From: Gammaproteobacteria bacterium
GTDB lineage: Bacteria; Pseudomonadota; Gammaproteobacteria; Methylococcales; Methylomonadaceae
Assembly (NCBI GenBank): GCA_018830325.1
Contig: JAHJSQ010000052.1
Location: 1-43,448 of the forward strand
Direction of reading: 5' to 3'
Length of the DNA: 43,448 bases
A program made the translations under genes and the position numbers. A model generated the notes under the pieces. It saw only the letters and a list, made by a program, of their open reading frames with translations. It made no database searches and was not told the origin of the DNA. Below are positions 24,344 to 34,564 of the stretch, piece after piece. Each line of letters opens with the position of its first letter. The first letter of the stretch is position 1.

Positions 24344-25708
24344 TCATTTAATCCAGATCGTCTTGGCATTCACAAACTCGCGAATACCATGATGCGATAA
24401 CTCACGCCCATAACCGGAAAGTTTGATACCGCCAAACGGCATCCGCGGATCGCTTTTTACCAAGCCGTTCACAAATGCCGCACCGCATTGTAGCTGTCGC
24501 GCCACGCGTTCACCGCGCGCGTTGCTTTGCGTCCAGACACTGCCGCCTAGGCCGAAGTCGTTGCTGTTGGCAATAGACACTGCATCATCTTCATTCTTGG
24601 CGCGAATCACGATTGCGACCGGGCCGAACAGTTCTTCGTGCCAGGCACGCATACCGGGTTTAACATGATCAATAATGGAGGCTTGGTAATAAGCACCACT
24701 GCCGGCTTCCGGTGCACAACCGGTGACAACCTTCGCGCCCGCCTCGATGCTTTCAATCACCTGCTTATGTAATTCATCGCGCAGATCGTGGCGCGCCATC
24801 GGTGCCAGGGTGGTATCTACACTCATTGGATCACCCGTACGCAGATCTTCCACAGCGGCTTTGAATTTTTCCAGAAATGCATCGGCAATCGCATCCACCA
24901 CGATGAACCGCTTGGCCGCGATACAACTTTGGCCAGCATTCATATAACGCGAGGTCACACCCTGCTTTACCGCTAGTTCCAGATCGGCATCATCCAGCAC
25001 GATAAAGGCATCCGACCCGCCCAGTTCCAGAACGGATTTTTTAATATTCGCACCGGCTGCCTCCGCCACCGATTTTCCGGCCGGCTCACTGCCGGTCAAG
25101 GTCACAGCCTTGACTCGTGGATCATCGATCACACCACGTACCTGAACTGATCCGATCATCAGTGTCGTGAAGACCCCTACGGGAAAGCCGGCCTCCTTAA
25201 ACACAGATTCAATTGCCTGCGCACACTGCGGCACATTCGAGGCGTGTTTCAACAATCCGGTATTACCCGCCACCAGTGCCGGAGCCGCAAAGCGAAAGAC
25301 CTGCCAGAATGGGAAGTTCCATGGCATCACCGCTAGTATGATCCCCAACGGCTGATAAGTGACCAGACTCTTGGCGGCGTCGGTTTCGATATATTCATCT
25401 TCGAGGAAACCCGGCCCGTGTTCGGCATAGTACTCACATACCCAGGCACACTTCTCGATCTCACCGCGCGATTCCTTGATTAGCTTACCCATTTCCCGGG
25501 TGATGATCGTGGCCAACTCTTCCTGACGTGCCCGCAAGACCTCCGCTGCCTTATACAGCAGGTCACAACGTTTTTTGATCGGCGTGCCGGCCCACGGCCC
25601 GGCTGCCAGTTCGGCAACATCCATTGCCTTGGACAACCGGGACGCCCCCCAGTTGTCCAAGGTCAGTATAGTGCTACCGTCAACGGGGTTGATTGCATGA
25701 AAGGCCAT
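24344..25708 (-). CDS. Succinate-semialdehyde dehydrogenase
   Basis: An aldehyde dehydrogenase of 454 residues, most like the succinate-semialdehyde dehydrogenases (GabD/Sad group) that oxidise succinate semialdehyde to succinate with NAD(P). Visible are [21 protein letters not shown], the catalytic Glu228 in LELGGSD, the nucleophile Cys262 in NAGQSC and the EELFGPVA motif. The start ATG has GGAG upstream. Its position beside the 2-oxoglutarate dehydrogenase operon fits a role near the 2-oxoglutarate to succinate step. CTG and GCC codons seem more common than in neighbours, hinting at transfer; not quantified. Other semialdehydes are possible substrates. Confidence 0.85.
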   Translation of the reverse strand: MAFHAINPVDGSTILTLDNWGASRLSKAMDVAELAAGPWAGTPIKKRCDLLYKAAEVLRARQEELATIITREMGKLIKESRGEIEKCAWVCEYYAEHGPGFLEDEYIETDAAKSLVTYQPLGIILAVMPWNFPFWQVFRFAAPALVAGNTGLLKHASNVPQCAQAIESVFKEAGFPVGVFTTLMIGSVQVRGVIDDPRVKAVTLTGSEPAGKSVAEAAGANIKKSVLELGGSDAFIVLDDADLELAVKQGVTSRYMNAGQSCIAAKRFIVVDAIADAFLEKFKAAVEDLRTGDPMSVDTTLAPMARHDLRDELHKQVIESIEAGAKVVTGCAPEAGSGAYYQASIIDHVKPGMRAWHEELFGPVAIVIRAKNEDDAVSIANSNDFGLGGSVWTQSNARGERVARQLQCGAAFVNGLVKSDPRMPFGGIKLSGYGRELSHHGIREFVNAKTIWIK

Positions 25709-25902
25709 TGGCTGCTCCCTGAGTCAATAAAAGTTTGCTATGCTGCATTATTAAATGGACTTGGATTCAATATTACGAAATAACCATGAGGAGTAACGTG
25801 ACACGAAGAATTCGATCGTCGATTTTATAGCCTTTTCTTCATTGTCTTCATGATGTATTCGCCAATACTTTCAAAGTTTAAGAGTCGAGGGAAAACGAAA
25901 GA

Positions 25903-26292
25903 TTACAAGGCGAAATTCAAAAGAGTTAGTCCGATCCATACGAAACCGATCGTTGTTATCGCAAAACTGACAATCGTATAGGCTTTCCAAATGGTTTTAT
26001 CCCAAAAATTAGGATCGAAGGCCGCTATAACGAAAACGCCGGGGTTGGTCATGCCGCCGATGACGACGAGCCAGCAAGCTGCTACCGGCAGCGGAATTTT
26101 TACCGCATAAAAAGCCAAACAAAACAGTGCCATCAGTACAAAATCGACATGGGCTCTGACCATCGTTTTATAATCTTTTAGAAATCCGCCGTCTATGCCT
26201 TCGATAGGAAACCATTTGGCAAAGGTCATAAGCCATGCCGAGGCCAATACCGCGAAAATCATCAACACGGCTCCGATAAGTAATATTTCCAT
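25903..26292 (-). CDS. Small four-helix membrane protein
   Basis: A 129-residue integral membrane protein with about four hydrophobic helices (roughly 3-24, 50-68, 70-92 and 103-127). The RAHVDFVLMALFCLAFYAV and GMTNPGVFVIAAF stretches, with charged His/Asp near helix ends, faintly recall hydroxylaminobenzene-mutase-like four-helix proteins, but I cannot support a function. It sits between lpd and the aldehyde dehydrogenase on the same strand, separated from lpd by 160 bases with a small GAAGCCG..CGGCTTC hairpin at 26334-26359. It may be its own transcript. Confidence 0.72.
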   Translation of the reverse strand: MEILLIGAVLMIFAVLASAWLMTFAKWFPIEGIDGGFLKDYKTMVRAHVDFVLMALFCLAFYAVKIPLPVAACWLVVIGGMTNPGVFVIAAFDPNFWDKTIWKAYTIVSFAITTIGFVWIGLTLLNFAL

Positions 26293-26452
26293 ATTATTGC
26301 TCTTTAGTTTTATGTTAAGTTAAATTGAATTTTGAAGCCGAAGCTATCCAGCCGGCTTCTGTTTCGCGGGTATGGGTTGGTAAAGATTAGCTAAAGAAGC
26401 GCGACCTACCTGTTTGTTCTCGGTTTTTAGATTATTTTGCTAAAAGTCCATA

Positions 26453-27889
26453 TCAAGGAAGATGCAAGGACCTGTTTTCTATTGCTAGTGCCGCCTCATG
26501 TAAGACTTCCGAGATGGTCGGGTGGGCATGTATAGTTCTGGCTAGGTCTTCGCCGCTCGCCGAGAATTCCATCGCTAGAACCGCTTCGGCAATTAATTCC
26601 GAAGCATTGGCTCCGATGATGTGGATGCCTAGAATCAAATCGGTTTCCGCATGTGTGATGATTTTGACCAAACCTTCGGTTTTGTCGATCGATTCGGCGC
26701 GGCCATTGGATTTCAATGTGAATGTACCGGTCCGATATTTTTGTCCAATGGCTTGCAGCGCTTGTTCGGTTTGTCCGACCCAGGCGATTTCAGGATCGGT
26801 GTAGATGACGCTCGGCATGATGTTATAGTTGATCGGATTGTGTTGGTTGGCGATGTGCTCGGCGACGAATACGCCTTCCTCTAGGCCCTTATGCGCCAAC
26901 ATCGGCCCGAGTAAGGTCAAATCGCCGATCGCATAAACGCCGGGAACCGTCGTGCAGCAGTTTTCGTCGACATGGATATATCCGTTTTCATCCAAAAGCA
27001 GTTCGGCTTCGGGGGCTGCGATATTTTCCGAATTAGGCTTTCTACCCGTAGCCACGATCAGTTTGTCGAGTCGTAAAGTATGGCTGCCTTCCGGGTTTTG
27101 ATAGTCGACGACGACTTTGTTATTATTTTTTTTAGCCGAGGTGACGCGAGCTCCCAGACGCAAGTCCAGTCCTTGATTGGAATAGATTTTATAGGCTTCC
27201 GCAGCAATTTGGTGATCGACGATCGGTAAAAAAGATTCTTGCGCTTCTAACAAAATTACTTCGGAACCCAAGCGATTCCATATTCCAGCAAGCTCTAAGC
27301 CAATGACGCCTGACCCGATGATTCCGAGTCGTTTGGGGATGCTGGTCATGTTCAGCGCATAAGTTGTATCGACGATAAACTCGTTGTCGATTGGTGCGCA
27401 CGGTAGATCGATGGAGGTGGAGCCGGTCGCTAGTATTATATTGGGGGCATTGAGTTTGATTGGTTTGGCACCGTCGGCGGGTGTCACGCTGACTTGGTCG
27501 GCGTTGAGCAGCTTTCCTTGCCCATGATAATAGTTAATTTTTTTTTCGGCGAAAACATTGAGGATCTGCCGGCTTAATCGCGCTATCTTTTCATTTTTGC
27601 GGTCTATCATCTTCGGCAAGTCCAGTTTAATGTTCTCGACCGATATGCCATGATCGGCAAGCCCATGCCGCATTAAATCGTAGATTTTGGCCGACTCGAG
27701 CAGCGCCATCGAGGAAACGCAACCGGCGTTGATATAAGTCCCGCCCAGACTTGGATCGCCATTAATATTGGTCCAATGATCAACACAGGCTGTTTTCAAT
27801 CCTAATTGGGCGGCGCGGATCGCGGCGACATAGCCGGCAGGGCCGGCACCGACGACAATAACATCATAAGTTGATTCGGGTTTTGACAT
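26453..27889 (-). CDS. lpd: Dihydrolipoyl dehydrogenase-like flavoprotein lacking one redox cysteine
   Basis: The E3-type gene of the 2-oxoglutarate dehydrogenase operon, 478 residues. The FAD motif GAGPAGYVAAIRAAQLG, the NAD motif GSGVIGLELAG, AIGDL, and the C-terminal HAHPTISEVLHEA catalytic His/Glu are intact. The redox-active disulfide is not. Canonical GGTCLNVGCIPSK reads GGTYINAGCVSSM, so the first cysteine is Tyr52, with Cys57 retained, and the conserved Pro and Lys are also changed. I checked the bases: the codon is TAT. Ordinary dihydrolipoamide oxidation needs both cysteines, so this protein may be inactive as E3 or have another job. It follows sucB by 13 bases. Confidence 0.9.
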   Translation of the reverse strand: MSKPESTYDVIVVGAGPAGYVAAIRAAQLGLKTACVDHWTNINGDPSLGGTYINAGCVSSMALLESAKIYDLMRHGLADHGISVENIKLDLPKMIDRKNEKIARLSRQILNVFAEKKINYYHGQGKLLNADQVSVTPADGAKPIKLNAPNIILATGSTSIDLPCAPIDNEFIVDTTYALNMTSIPKRLGIIGSGVIGLELAGIWNRLGSEVILLEAQESFLPIVDHQIAAEAYKIYSNQGLDLRLGARVTSAKKNNNKVVVDYQNPEGSHTLRLDKLIVATGRKPNSENIAAPEAELLLDENGYIHVDENCCTTVPGVYAIGDLTLLGPMLAHKGLEEGVFVAEHIANQHNPINYNIMPSVIYTDPEIAWVGQTEQALQAIGQKYRTGTFTLKSNGRAESIDKTEGLVKIITHAETDLILGIHIIGANASELIAEAVLAMEFSASGEDLARTIHAHPTISEVLHEAALAIENRSLHLP

Positions 27890-27902
27890 GACAGTGAACC
27901 GT

Positions 27903-29150
27903 TTATATGTTTAGCAATAAGTGCGCTGGAGATTCCAGGCATTCTTTGATGGTGACCAAAAACTGCACCGCTTCGCGGCCGTCGACCAAGCGATGATCGT
28001 AAGATAAAGCAAGGTACATGATCGGTCTGACGACTATTTGTCCATTTTCAACGACGGGTCGATCCTTGATTGCATGCATGCCTAAGATCGCGCATTGCGG
28101 CGGATTTAATATCGGGGTCGATAGCATCGAGCCGAAAATGCCGCCATTGGTTATCGTAAACGTACCGCCGGTCAGGTCTTCAAAACTAATGTTGCCTTCT
28201 TTGGCTTTTTTGCCGAAATCGGCGATATTTTTTTCGATACCGGCAAAGTCTAATTGATCGGCATCGCGCAGTACCGGAACAATCAAGCCGCGCGGCGTAC
28301 TGACGGCAATGCCGATATCGTAGTAGCCGTGATAGATAATGTCGTTACCGTCAATCGAGGCATTGATAGTCGGGAATTTTTTCAAGGCTTCGATCGATGC
28401 TTTGACGAAAAAAGACATGAAGCCCAATTTGATACTGTGCGTTTGCTCGAAGCGGTTTTTATATTGGTTTCGTAAATCAATCACATGATGCATGTCGACT
28501 TCGTTGAAAGTCGTCAGCATCGCGGCGTTTTGTTGCGCTTGCAGCAAGCGTTCGGCAATCTTTGCTCTAAGTCGAGTCATTGGGACTCGTTGTTCGGGTC
28601 TCAATGCAGCCGGAATCGTGGCCGGTTTCGAATCCGTTTGCACGGATTCCGGCGGTGTTTTTGTACGGGACGAGGTTTCGAGAACCGGTTCGTCCTGCAA
28701 ATATTCGAGAATATCGTTTTTGGTAATACGACCATGTTTTCCCGAGCCGCTAATGGCCGAGGGGTCGAGATTTTTTTCAACAACGAGCCTTCGGACTGCG
28801 GGGCTCAAAGGAATGTTGGCCGATGCGGCTTCCGGTTCTTTTTCGGCGGTCTGTTGCGGTTCATTGTCGGCATCGCTTGCTGGCGTAGCGGCGGTTTCTT
28901 CAGTCGCGGCCGCTTGCGGGTCGATGATAGCCAGTATTTCGCTGCCGACAACAATGTCGCCGTCGTTTTTCAGGATTTTCGTTAAAACGCCTGATTCGGG
29001 CGCAGGCACTTCGAGCACGACTTTATCGGTTTCGAGATCGACTAGATTTTCGTTTTTTGTGACTCTATCTCCGGGTTTTTTTTGCCAGTTAATGAGTGTG
29101 GCATCGGAAACGGATTCAGGCAGATTAGGAACGAGGACTTCAATGCTCAT
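27903..29150 (-). CDS. sucB: Dihydrolipoyllysine succinyltransferase (E2 of OGDH)
   Basis: The E2 core of the 2-oxoglutarate dehydrogenase complex; transfers succinyl from lipoyl to CoA. 415 residues from the ATG at 29150; the open frame is 20 codons longer but overlaps sucA. One lipoyl domain (lipoyl lysine Lys43 in [10 protein letters not shown]), an Ala/Glu-rich linker, a peripheral subunit-binding domain ([27 protein letters not shown]) and the catalytic domain with [12 protein letters not shown] near the end. AGGAAA precedes the start, just after the sucA stop, so the two are coupled. Confidence 0.95.
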   Translation of the reverse strand: MSIEVLVPNLPESVSDATLINWQKKPGDRVTKNENLVDLETDKVVLEVPAPESGVLTKILKNDGDIVVGSEILAIIDPQAAATEETAATPASDADNEPQQTAEKEPEAASANIPLSPAVRRLVVEKNLDPSAISGSGKHGRITKNDILEYLQDEPVLETSSRTKTPPESVQTDSKPATIPAALRPEQRVPMTRLRAKIAERLLQAQQNAAMLTTFNEVDMHHVIDLRNQYKNRFEQTHSIKLGFMSFFVKASIEALKKFPTINASIDGNDIIYHGYYDIGIAVSTPRGLIVPVLRDADQLDFAGIEKNIADFGKKAKEGNISFEDLTGGTFTITNGGIFGSMLSTPILNPPQCAILGMHAIKDRPVVENGQIVVRPIMYLALSYDHRLVDGREAVQFLVTIKECLESPAHLLLNI

Positions 29151-29151
29151 G

Positions 29152-31977
29152 TTATTTTCCTGTGTGTTTTCCAAATAAAGCGGTGTTAACAACTTGTTGC
29201 TGTTGTTCAAGATGCTTCTTGAAATTGCCTACGGCGGGCGCTGCGGATGCCGGGCGTCCGGCATATTGCAGATTGATTTCGGTTGCCAACGTATCGACGA
29301 AATGGTGTCGTATTTGATACCAAGCACCTTGATTTTTGGGCTCTTCTTGACACCAAATCAAGTGTTCCAAATTCGGGAAACGATCGATTTCTTGTTTAAA
29401 CCGATTATTTGGAAACGGATACAGCTGTTCTATCCTGACAATGGCAACATGGTCGAGTTCGTGCTCCCGTCTGGCTTCCAAAAGATCATAATACACTTTG
29501 CCTGAACATAATATTAGACGGGTTACTTTATCCGGTTTAATCGGGTCTATTTCGCTGATAACCGTTTGAAACCGCCCTTTAGTGAGGCATTCCAGTGTTG
29601 ACACGGCGAGCTTATGACGCAATAAGCTTTTTGGAGTCATGACGATTAACGGTTTACGATAAGGGCGGAGTAATTGCCGGCGAAGTAGATGAAAGATTTG
29701 TGCCGGAGTCGTCGGTGCGCAAACCTGGATGTTTTGTTCGGCACAAAGCTGAAGATAGCGCTCCAGTCGGGCGGAGGAATGCTCGGGGCCTTGTCCTTCG
29801 TAACCGTGCGGCAGCAGCATCACGAGACCGCTCAAACGCCCCCATTTGGTTTCGCCGGAACTAATAAATTGATCGATAACCACTTGGGCTCCATTGGCGA
29901 AATCGCCGAACTGTGCTTCCCAAATTACCAGAGTTTCAGGGGCGGTAGTACTGTAGCCGTATTCAAAACCCAATACGCCTGCTTCGGAAAGTAACGAGTC
30001 GTAAATGTAAGCTCGGCCTTGTTCGGAATCCAGGTGATTGATCGGCAGGTAGGTTTTGCCGTCAATCTGGTTATGTAAAACGGCATGTCTGTGAAAAAAA
30101 GTACCGCGCCCCACATCTTGCCCGGTCAAGCGGACATTGCGTTTTTCCAGCAGCAAGGTTGCATAAGCCATGTTTTCGGCAAATCCCCAGTCCAGCGGTT
30201 GAGCGCCGGCGGCCATTTTATTTCGGCTGTCCATGATTTTGGCAACCCTGGGGTGTAATTCGAAACCGGTCGGCAGGCACTGTGACCTTTTATTACAGAA
30301 CCGGAGTACATCGAGCGATACCGAGGTTTTACAAGAAGCCGTCCACTTAGCGTGATGGTATTTTTCCCATAGCGCCGAGTAGGAATACACCTTGTTACTG
30401 AGAACCGGCCTGGAGACTACCATCCCGGCTTCCAGCATCGAAACGTAGTCGTTTTCGATATTTTGATCCTCTTCCTGTGTGATCAATGCTTCGGATATAA
30501 GTTTTTGGGTATAGATTTGGCGTGTGGTCGGATGTTTGCGAATTTTTTGATACATCAATGGCTGGGTCGTTGCCGGTTCATCCGCCTCATTGTGACCTAG
30601 TCGCCGATAGCATATTAGATCGATGACAACGTCCCGGTTGAAAGTCATACGGAAGTCTAAGGCAAGCTGAGCGACGAACGACACGGCTTCCGGGTCGTCA
30701 CCATTGACATGGAAGACTGGGATTTGCGCCATACTGGCAATATCGGTGCAGTAATAAGTCGAACGGGCATCTAGGGGGTTGCTGGTGGTGAATCCAACCT
30801 GATTGTTGATGACGACATGAATAGTTCCGCCGGTGGAATAGGCACGGGTTCCCGCCATATTTAAGGTTTCCATGACAACACCTTGTCCGGAAAAAGCAGC
30901 ATCGCCGTGGATTAAAATAGGTAGGATGGTATTGAAGCTATTGGGACCGTAACGATCTTGGCGTGCTTTAACCGAGCCTTCGACGACTGGGTTGATGATT
31001 TCCAAATGCGATGGATTGAATGCCAACGTGACATGAATGGGCCCGCCGGGAGTGGCGATATCTGAGGAAAAGCCCATGTGATATTTAACGTCGCCGGAAT
31101 TCATGCCGGGCGTTGAGGTGTGCATTCCTTTGAATTCGTCGAACAAGACGCTCGGGTTTTTTCCCAGGATGTTGACCAGGACATTTAATCGGCCGCGATG
31201 AGCCATGCCGATGACGACCTCTTTGATTTGCTTATCGCCGCCACGCTGTACGATATTATCTAAAAAAGGGATTAGAGACTCGCTGCCTTCCAGAGAAAAT
31301 CTTTTTTGCCCTACAAATGTACGATGCAAATATTTTTCGATGCCTTCCGCCGCGGTCAACTGCTTGTGGATGGAGAGTTTTTCTTCGGATGTTAAGTTTG
31401 GCTTGGCGCGGGTGCCTTCAAGCCGGTTTTTGATCCAACGTTTGACATCGGTATCCACGATATGCATGTATTCGCTGCCGATGCTTCCGCAATAAATTTC
31501 TTTCAATCTACCGAGAATTTCTCTGAGCGGAAGTCTGTCTTCTCCATATAAGGTGCCGGTATCGAATAGCGTATCCATATCGAGTTCGGTCAGTCCGTAA
31601 TATGCAGGCTCAAGGTCCGGAACGGAAGGGATCGATTTATTCAGTGGATTATTGTTGGCAATTTGATGGCCTCTAACCCGGTAATGATTGATAAGCCGCG
31701 CGACCGCAGATTGTTTTTTTACGCTTTCTTCGGTAAAGCCTTGCAGCTTAGCTAGACGGCCTTGAGATTGCTGGGCTAGGCTGGCGAATCTGTCAACAAT
31801 AGGACTATGAATGATCTCCTGTGCCATGCCGTTATGCAGCTTCTTAAATGTGTGTCTCCAACTCGGGTCGACCGAGTCGGGGTTTTGCAGATATTTTTCA
31901 TATAAGTCTTCGATAAATACGGCGTTTCCGCCATAAAGCGCGGAAGATTCTTGAAATAACTTGAGGAGGTCGCTCAT
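29152..31977 (-). CDS. sucA: 2-oxoglutarate dehydrogenase E1 component
   Basis: The thiamine-diphosphate-dependent E1 that decarboxylates 2-oxoglutarate and loads the succinyl group onto SucB's lipoyl arm. 941 residues (E. coli about 933). The N-terminal [17 protein letters not shown] segment, the [10 protein letters not shown] and AHRGRL region, the thiamine-site [19 protein letters not shown], and the C-terminal [26 protein letters not shown] stretch (read as separate motifs) are all intact, so no sign of decay is seen here, unlike lpd. First gene of sucA-sucB-lpd; its promoter should lie in 31978-32130, shared divergently with the DUF2914 gene. Confidence 0.96.
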   Translation of the reverse strand: MSDLLKLFQESSALYGGNAVFIEDLYEKYLQNPDSVDPSWRHTFKKLHNGMAQEIIHSPIVDRFASLAQQSQGRLAKLQGFTEESVKKQSAVARLINHYRVRGHQIANNNPLNKSIPSVPDLEPAYYGLTELDMDTLFDTGTLYGEDRLPLREILGRLKEIYCGSIGSEYMHIVDTDVKRWIKNRLEGTRAKPNLTSEEKLSIHKQLTAAEGIEKYLHRTFVGQKRFSLEGSESLIPFLDNIVQRGGDKQIKEVVIGMAHRGRLNVLVNILGKNPSVLFDEFKGMHTSTPGMNSGDVKYHMGFSSDIATPGGPIHVTLAFNPSHLEIINPVVEGSVKARQDRYGPNSFNTILPILIHGDAAFSGQGVVMETLNMAGTRAYSTGGTIHVVINNQVGFTTSNPLDARSTYYCTDIASMAQIPVFHVNGDDPEAVSFVAQLALDFRMTFNRDVVIDLICYRRLGHNEADEPATTQPLMYQKIRKHPTTRQIYTQKLISEALITQEEDQNIENDYVSMLEAGMVVSRPVLSNKVYSYSALWEKYHHAKWTASCKTSVSLDVLRFCNKRSQCLPTGFELHPRVAKIMDSRNKMAAGAQPLDWGFAENMAYATLLLEKRNVRLTGQDVGRGTFFHRHAVLHNQIDGKTYLPINHLDSEQGRAYIYDSLLSEAGVLGFEYGYSTTAPETLVIWEAQFGDFANGAQVVIDQFISSGETKWGRLSGLVMLLPHGYEGQGPEHSSARLERYLQLCAEQNIQVCAPTTPAQIFHLLRRQLLRPYRKPLIVMTPKSLLRHKLAVSTLECLTKGRFQTVISEIDPIKPDKVTRLILCSGKVYYDLLEARREHELDHVAIVRIEQLYPFPNNRFKQEIDRFPNLEHLIWCQEEPKNQGAWYQIRHHFVDTLATEINLQYAGRPASAAPAVGNFKKHLEQQQQVVNTALFGKHTGK

Positions 31978-32130
31978 GGATGATTTCCGTTTAATCTGAA
32001 GCTGATGCCGATATCTTAGGGGGAAAATGCTATATTACCAAGTAGTAAAGTGCCGTTGTTATAAAAAATCAGCCTACATGACTGATTGTGGCGGCGCAAG
32101 GTTCTGACTTACGAAGACCGGGAAAAGTTT

Positions 32131-32820
32131 ATGGCAAATGCAAAAAAAATTGTAATCAAAATTAATCGTTCCGGAAGCGAACAAAGCAATATGCCGAGAA
32201 ACTCGGCGTCTTCCGAAATTGTTATTTGGAATGTCAGGCGAATCGTATTGGCTGTGATTATTGCTATTGCATTTATAGTGATTCCTTATTTTTATCTAAG
32301 TAATGGATTAGAAGATAAAGTCGACAAAAAAACTGAACAGACTTCGTCTGAAGTAATGGTGAAAGAATCCTCTCTTATTGAAACAAAAGATCAACCGATT
32401 TCCGAAAAAAATCATCGGATTAAAGAGGTTATTCCTGAGTTGGCAAAAGAAGCTCCAATTGACCGGCGATTTAAGACAATCAATCATTATAAGATTACCC
32501 GGGGCTTATTAACTAATGCCATCGTTAATAAAGAACCGTTAATAGAGTTGATTCCACCCTTCAGTCTCGGAGAAAAAAAGCCAATTCATCTTTATTATTT
32601 TACTGAGCTCAAAGATTTGAAAGGCGAATCTTTTTTTCATCAGTGGATTAAAGATGGCGTACTTGTTGGGAAAATACCAATCAATCCGAAAGGCAATCGT
32701 TGGAGAGTCTCGACTAATAGAGTATTGACCTTTACGGATGCAGGGCATTGGATGGTTCAGTTAATAGATAAGAATGGATTAATTTATAACGAAATTAAAT
32801 TCGAGGTCATAACTGACTAA
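32131..32820 (+). CDS. DUF2914 membrane-anchored protein
   Basis: A 229-residue protein with a cytoplasmic basic N-terminus (NAKKIVIKINRSG), one membrane helix near residues 48-70 (RIVLAVIIAIAFIVIPYFYL), a charged periplasmic linker and a C-terminal DUF2914 domain (YYFTELKDLKGESFFHQWIKDG ... GHWMVQLIDKNG, given here as two separate parts). DUF2914 has no established function. The ATG at 32131 with GGAAAAG upstream is preferred over a TTG at 32086. It is divergent from sucA. The gene is AT-rich. Confidence 0.82.
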   Translation: MANAKKIVIKINRSGSEQSNMPRNSASSEIVIWNVRRIVLAVIIAIAFIVIPYFYLSNGLEDKVDKKTEQTSSEVMVKESSLIETKDQPISEKNHRIKEVIPELAKEAPIDRRFKTINHYKITRGLLTNAIVNKEPLIELIPPFSLGEKKPIHLYYFTELKDLKGESFFHQWIKDGVLVGKIPINPKGNRWRVSTNRVLTFTDAGHWMVQLIDKNGLIYNEIKFEVITD

Positions 32821-33340
32821 GCTATACCCTTTTCTTGTCTGACGAATAAAGCCGAAAATGCATAAGAGATACTGATTTTGCGCTTATGAGGAGGTGGCTC
32901 GATTGACAGGGTCGGCGCAGGGGTTATGTTAAGCGAGATTACCTTGCCTCTACAAAGCTTACTGTCTCGGGAAGTTATCTTGTGCATATTCCTAATTAAG
33001 AATGCAGTTTTTGGAATAAGGCGAAATTATCTGATCAACAGACCAAGTTTGATTTAAAACTCATCAAGCATAATCTCTCTTTTTTGTTAATGCTTTGAGT
33101 TGTTGCTCATTTAATGTTTTTTTAGTTACAATTAATAGCTATCATTCCTTGAATAAAGAAAAATCTCTTTTTGGGTCTATTAATCTTTGATCACTGGAAA
33201 ACCTATTAAAAAAAACATGATTATTTGTCTCATGTGATTTTTATTAAACCGGCGACTTAAGCATTTGTTATTTTTTAATTGAGTTGCTTTGGGTCCTAAT
33301 AAAATTAATTGAAACTTTTACATTAAGTGAGAATTTACGT
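32821..33340. other. AT-rich intergenic region upstream of the H-NS-like gene
   Basis: About 520 bases, very AT-rich from 33060 onward, without a convincing frame on either strand. CGGGAAGTTATCTTGTG near 32968 resembles CCGGGAAGTTATTTGTC near 348 and the reverse of ATAAATAACTTCCC near 22530, a possible short dispersed motif. ACATGA..TCATGT near 33213-33233 is a weak hairpin. High AT before an H-NS gene would suit autoregulation; inference. Confidence 0.4.
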
Positions 33341-33658
33341 ATGACCGATTTTCAGAATCTTTCAGAAGATGAATTGCAGGCAGTTATTTTAAATGCTGAA
33401 AAAGCACTTAAAGCTAAGCAAGCAGATAAACGTAAAGAAGTTATGAATCAGATAAAAGAACTTGCCGCCTCGATCAATGTGGCGGTTGAGTTTATTGATG
33501 ATCAAAAAAAATCCGCTAGAAAAGGCATTAAGGTACCTGTTAAATATCGGCATCCAAACGACTCTAGCAAAACATGGACTGGACGAGGAGTTATGCCTAA
33601 ATGGCTTCAGACTTTAGTTGAACAAGGTCATGACCGTTCGGAATTCGAAATTGATTAA
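33341..33658 (+). CDS. H-NS family nucleoid protein
   Basis: A 105-residue H-NS-like protein. The N-terminal half is a coiled-coil-type oligomerisation helix (ELQAVILNAEKALKAKQADKRKE). The C-terminal DNA-binding signature is KYRHPNDSSKTWTGRGVMPKWL, close to the family YR.P....TWTGRG..P.WL. It binds AT-rich DNA and silences or shapes gene expression. The ATG at 33341 is chosen over a TTG-initiated longer frame. It is shorter than enterobacterial H-NS (137) but similar to many short H-NS/BpH3-type proteins. Single-gene unit. Confidence 0.93.
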   Translation: MTDFQNLSEDELQAVILNAEKALKAKQADKRKEVMNQIKELAASINVAVEFIDDQKKSARKGIKVPVKYRHPNDSSKTWTGRGVMPKWLQTLVEQGHDRSEFEID

Positions 33659-33842
33659 GTTATTTATAACGTAATCCTATAAAGCCTTGTGTTAAGTTTT
33701 TAGCGCTTTTTATGAGGTGGCCGCTAATTAGGATTATTAATAATTGCTAAGCCGGTAGGGGGATTTTGTGGATGTGTAGGGTCCAGAAATAGAAAATATC
33801 TATTTGTTGCCGGGAATGATAACGTAATAGCTTAATGAGAAA

Positions 33843-33872
33843 GAGCTTCCAAGAAGCTAGCCTTGGAAGCTC
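33843..33872 (-). terminator. Possible terminator of the small minus-strand gene
   Basis: A perfect 11-bp stem (GAGCTTCCAAG / CTTGGAAGCTC) with an 8-base loop. On the minus strand it is followed by TTTCTCATT, a weak T-tract. It lies 49 bases past the stop of the 54-residue gene. Confidence 0.5.
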
Positions 33873-33920
33873 GAAAATTAAATGTTGAATTGTCGGTTTT
33901 GCATCTATTAGTCATATGTA

Positions 33921-34085
33921 TCACAGACGCTCGCTTTTATTACGTTTGTGGGTTGCGTTAATGTTTCCAGCAATAGCTGCCGTGGCGAATAAAGTAGAAG
34001 AGAGTATGAATTCTCCGGAAACAAAGCCAATCACGCCAGTGACAAATACTGCGCCAGTTAAAATGTCTTTTTGAAAATCGCTCAT
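33921..34085 (-). CDS. Small hydrophobic protein (54 residues)
   Basis: An uninterrupted 54-codon frame with GAGG about ten bases before the ATG. The peptide has two hydrophobic stretches (GAVFVTGVIGFVSG and FILSSTLFATAAIAG) and a basic, charged C-terminus (THKRNKSERL), so it is likely a small inner-membrane protein. A strong hairpin at 33843-33872 lies downstream in the right place for termination. I do not recognise a family. Confidence 0.6.
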   Translation of the reverse strand: MSDFQKDILTGAVFVTGVIGFVSGEFILSSTLFATAAIAGNINATHKRNKSERL

Positions 34086-34564
34086 TAGATGAATCCTCGT
34101 TTATCTAGTTAAAGGTTTAAATTACGGTTTAACTATACTGAACAGGGTTGATGTAAACAATACCATTAAAAATAGACGGATTGTTTACCAAAGCAGTACT
34201 AATGTTTAATGAACTTTTCATACAGGGCGATTATAGTTATCGCAATTGGGTGTTTTTGCACTTTGCTAGTAAAATTTCGGTGCAGGAGAGTGACGTCTAA
34301 GGTCATCGTACCCAGTCATAAGTACCACTCAGTGCTTAGTGTATTTTCGGCATTTATCGTTTTGTCGGTATTCAGGTTACATGAATGTAAAGCTACGCTT
34401 GCTTTCCTGGCGCTGTATATATTCGTCAATCCTTCGCGGTGCCCTTAGTTGGCGTTTAAGCCGCGCTCAGTGCTTCGTTGCATTAATCAGAAATTTGATG
34501 AGAAGTATAAAAGGCTTACAATGGCGATCGTTTTTTGAATAAAGTTGAAAAATACAAGATAAAT
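34086..34564. other. Gene-free region before the rhodanese gene
   Basis: About 480 bases. TGTAAACAAT near 34153 and ATTGTTTACC near 34183 form an inverted repeat flanking an A-rich spacer, a possible operator or promoter for the small minus-strand gene. Frames at 34209-34448 and 34339-34542 lack ribosome sites and family resemblance, so I do not call them. Confidence 0.4.

Noticed and set aside
24135-24347. 70-codon minus-strand frame
   Set aside because: Basic, without ribosome site, overlapping the aldehyde dehydrogenase gene end; no family resemblance.
26334-26359. GAAGCCG..CGGCTTC hairpin after lpd's neighbour as a terminator
   Set aside because: No T-run follows on either strand, so a Rho-independent terminator is not supported.
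34209-34448. 79-codon frame before the rhodanese gene
   Set aside because: No ribosome site and no recognisable domain; composition looks like chance translation of AT-rich DNA.
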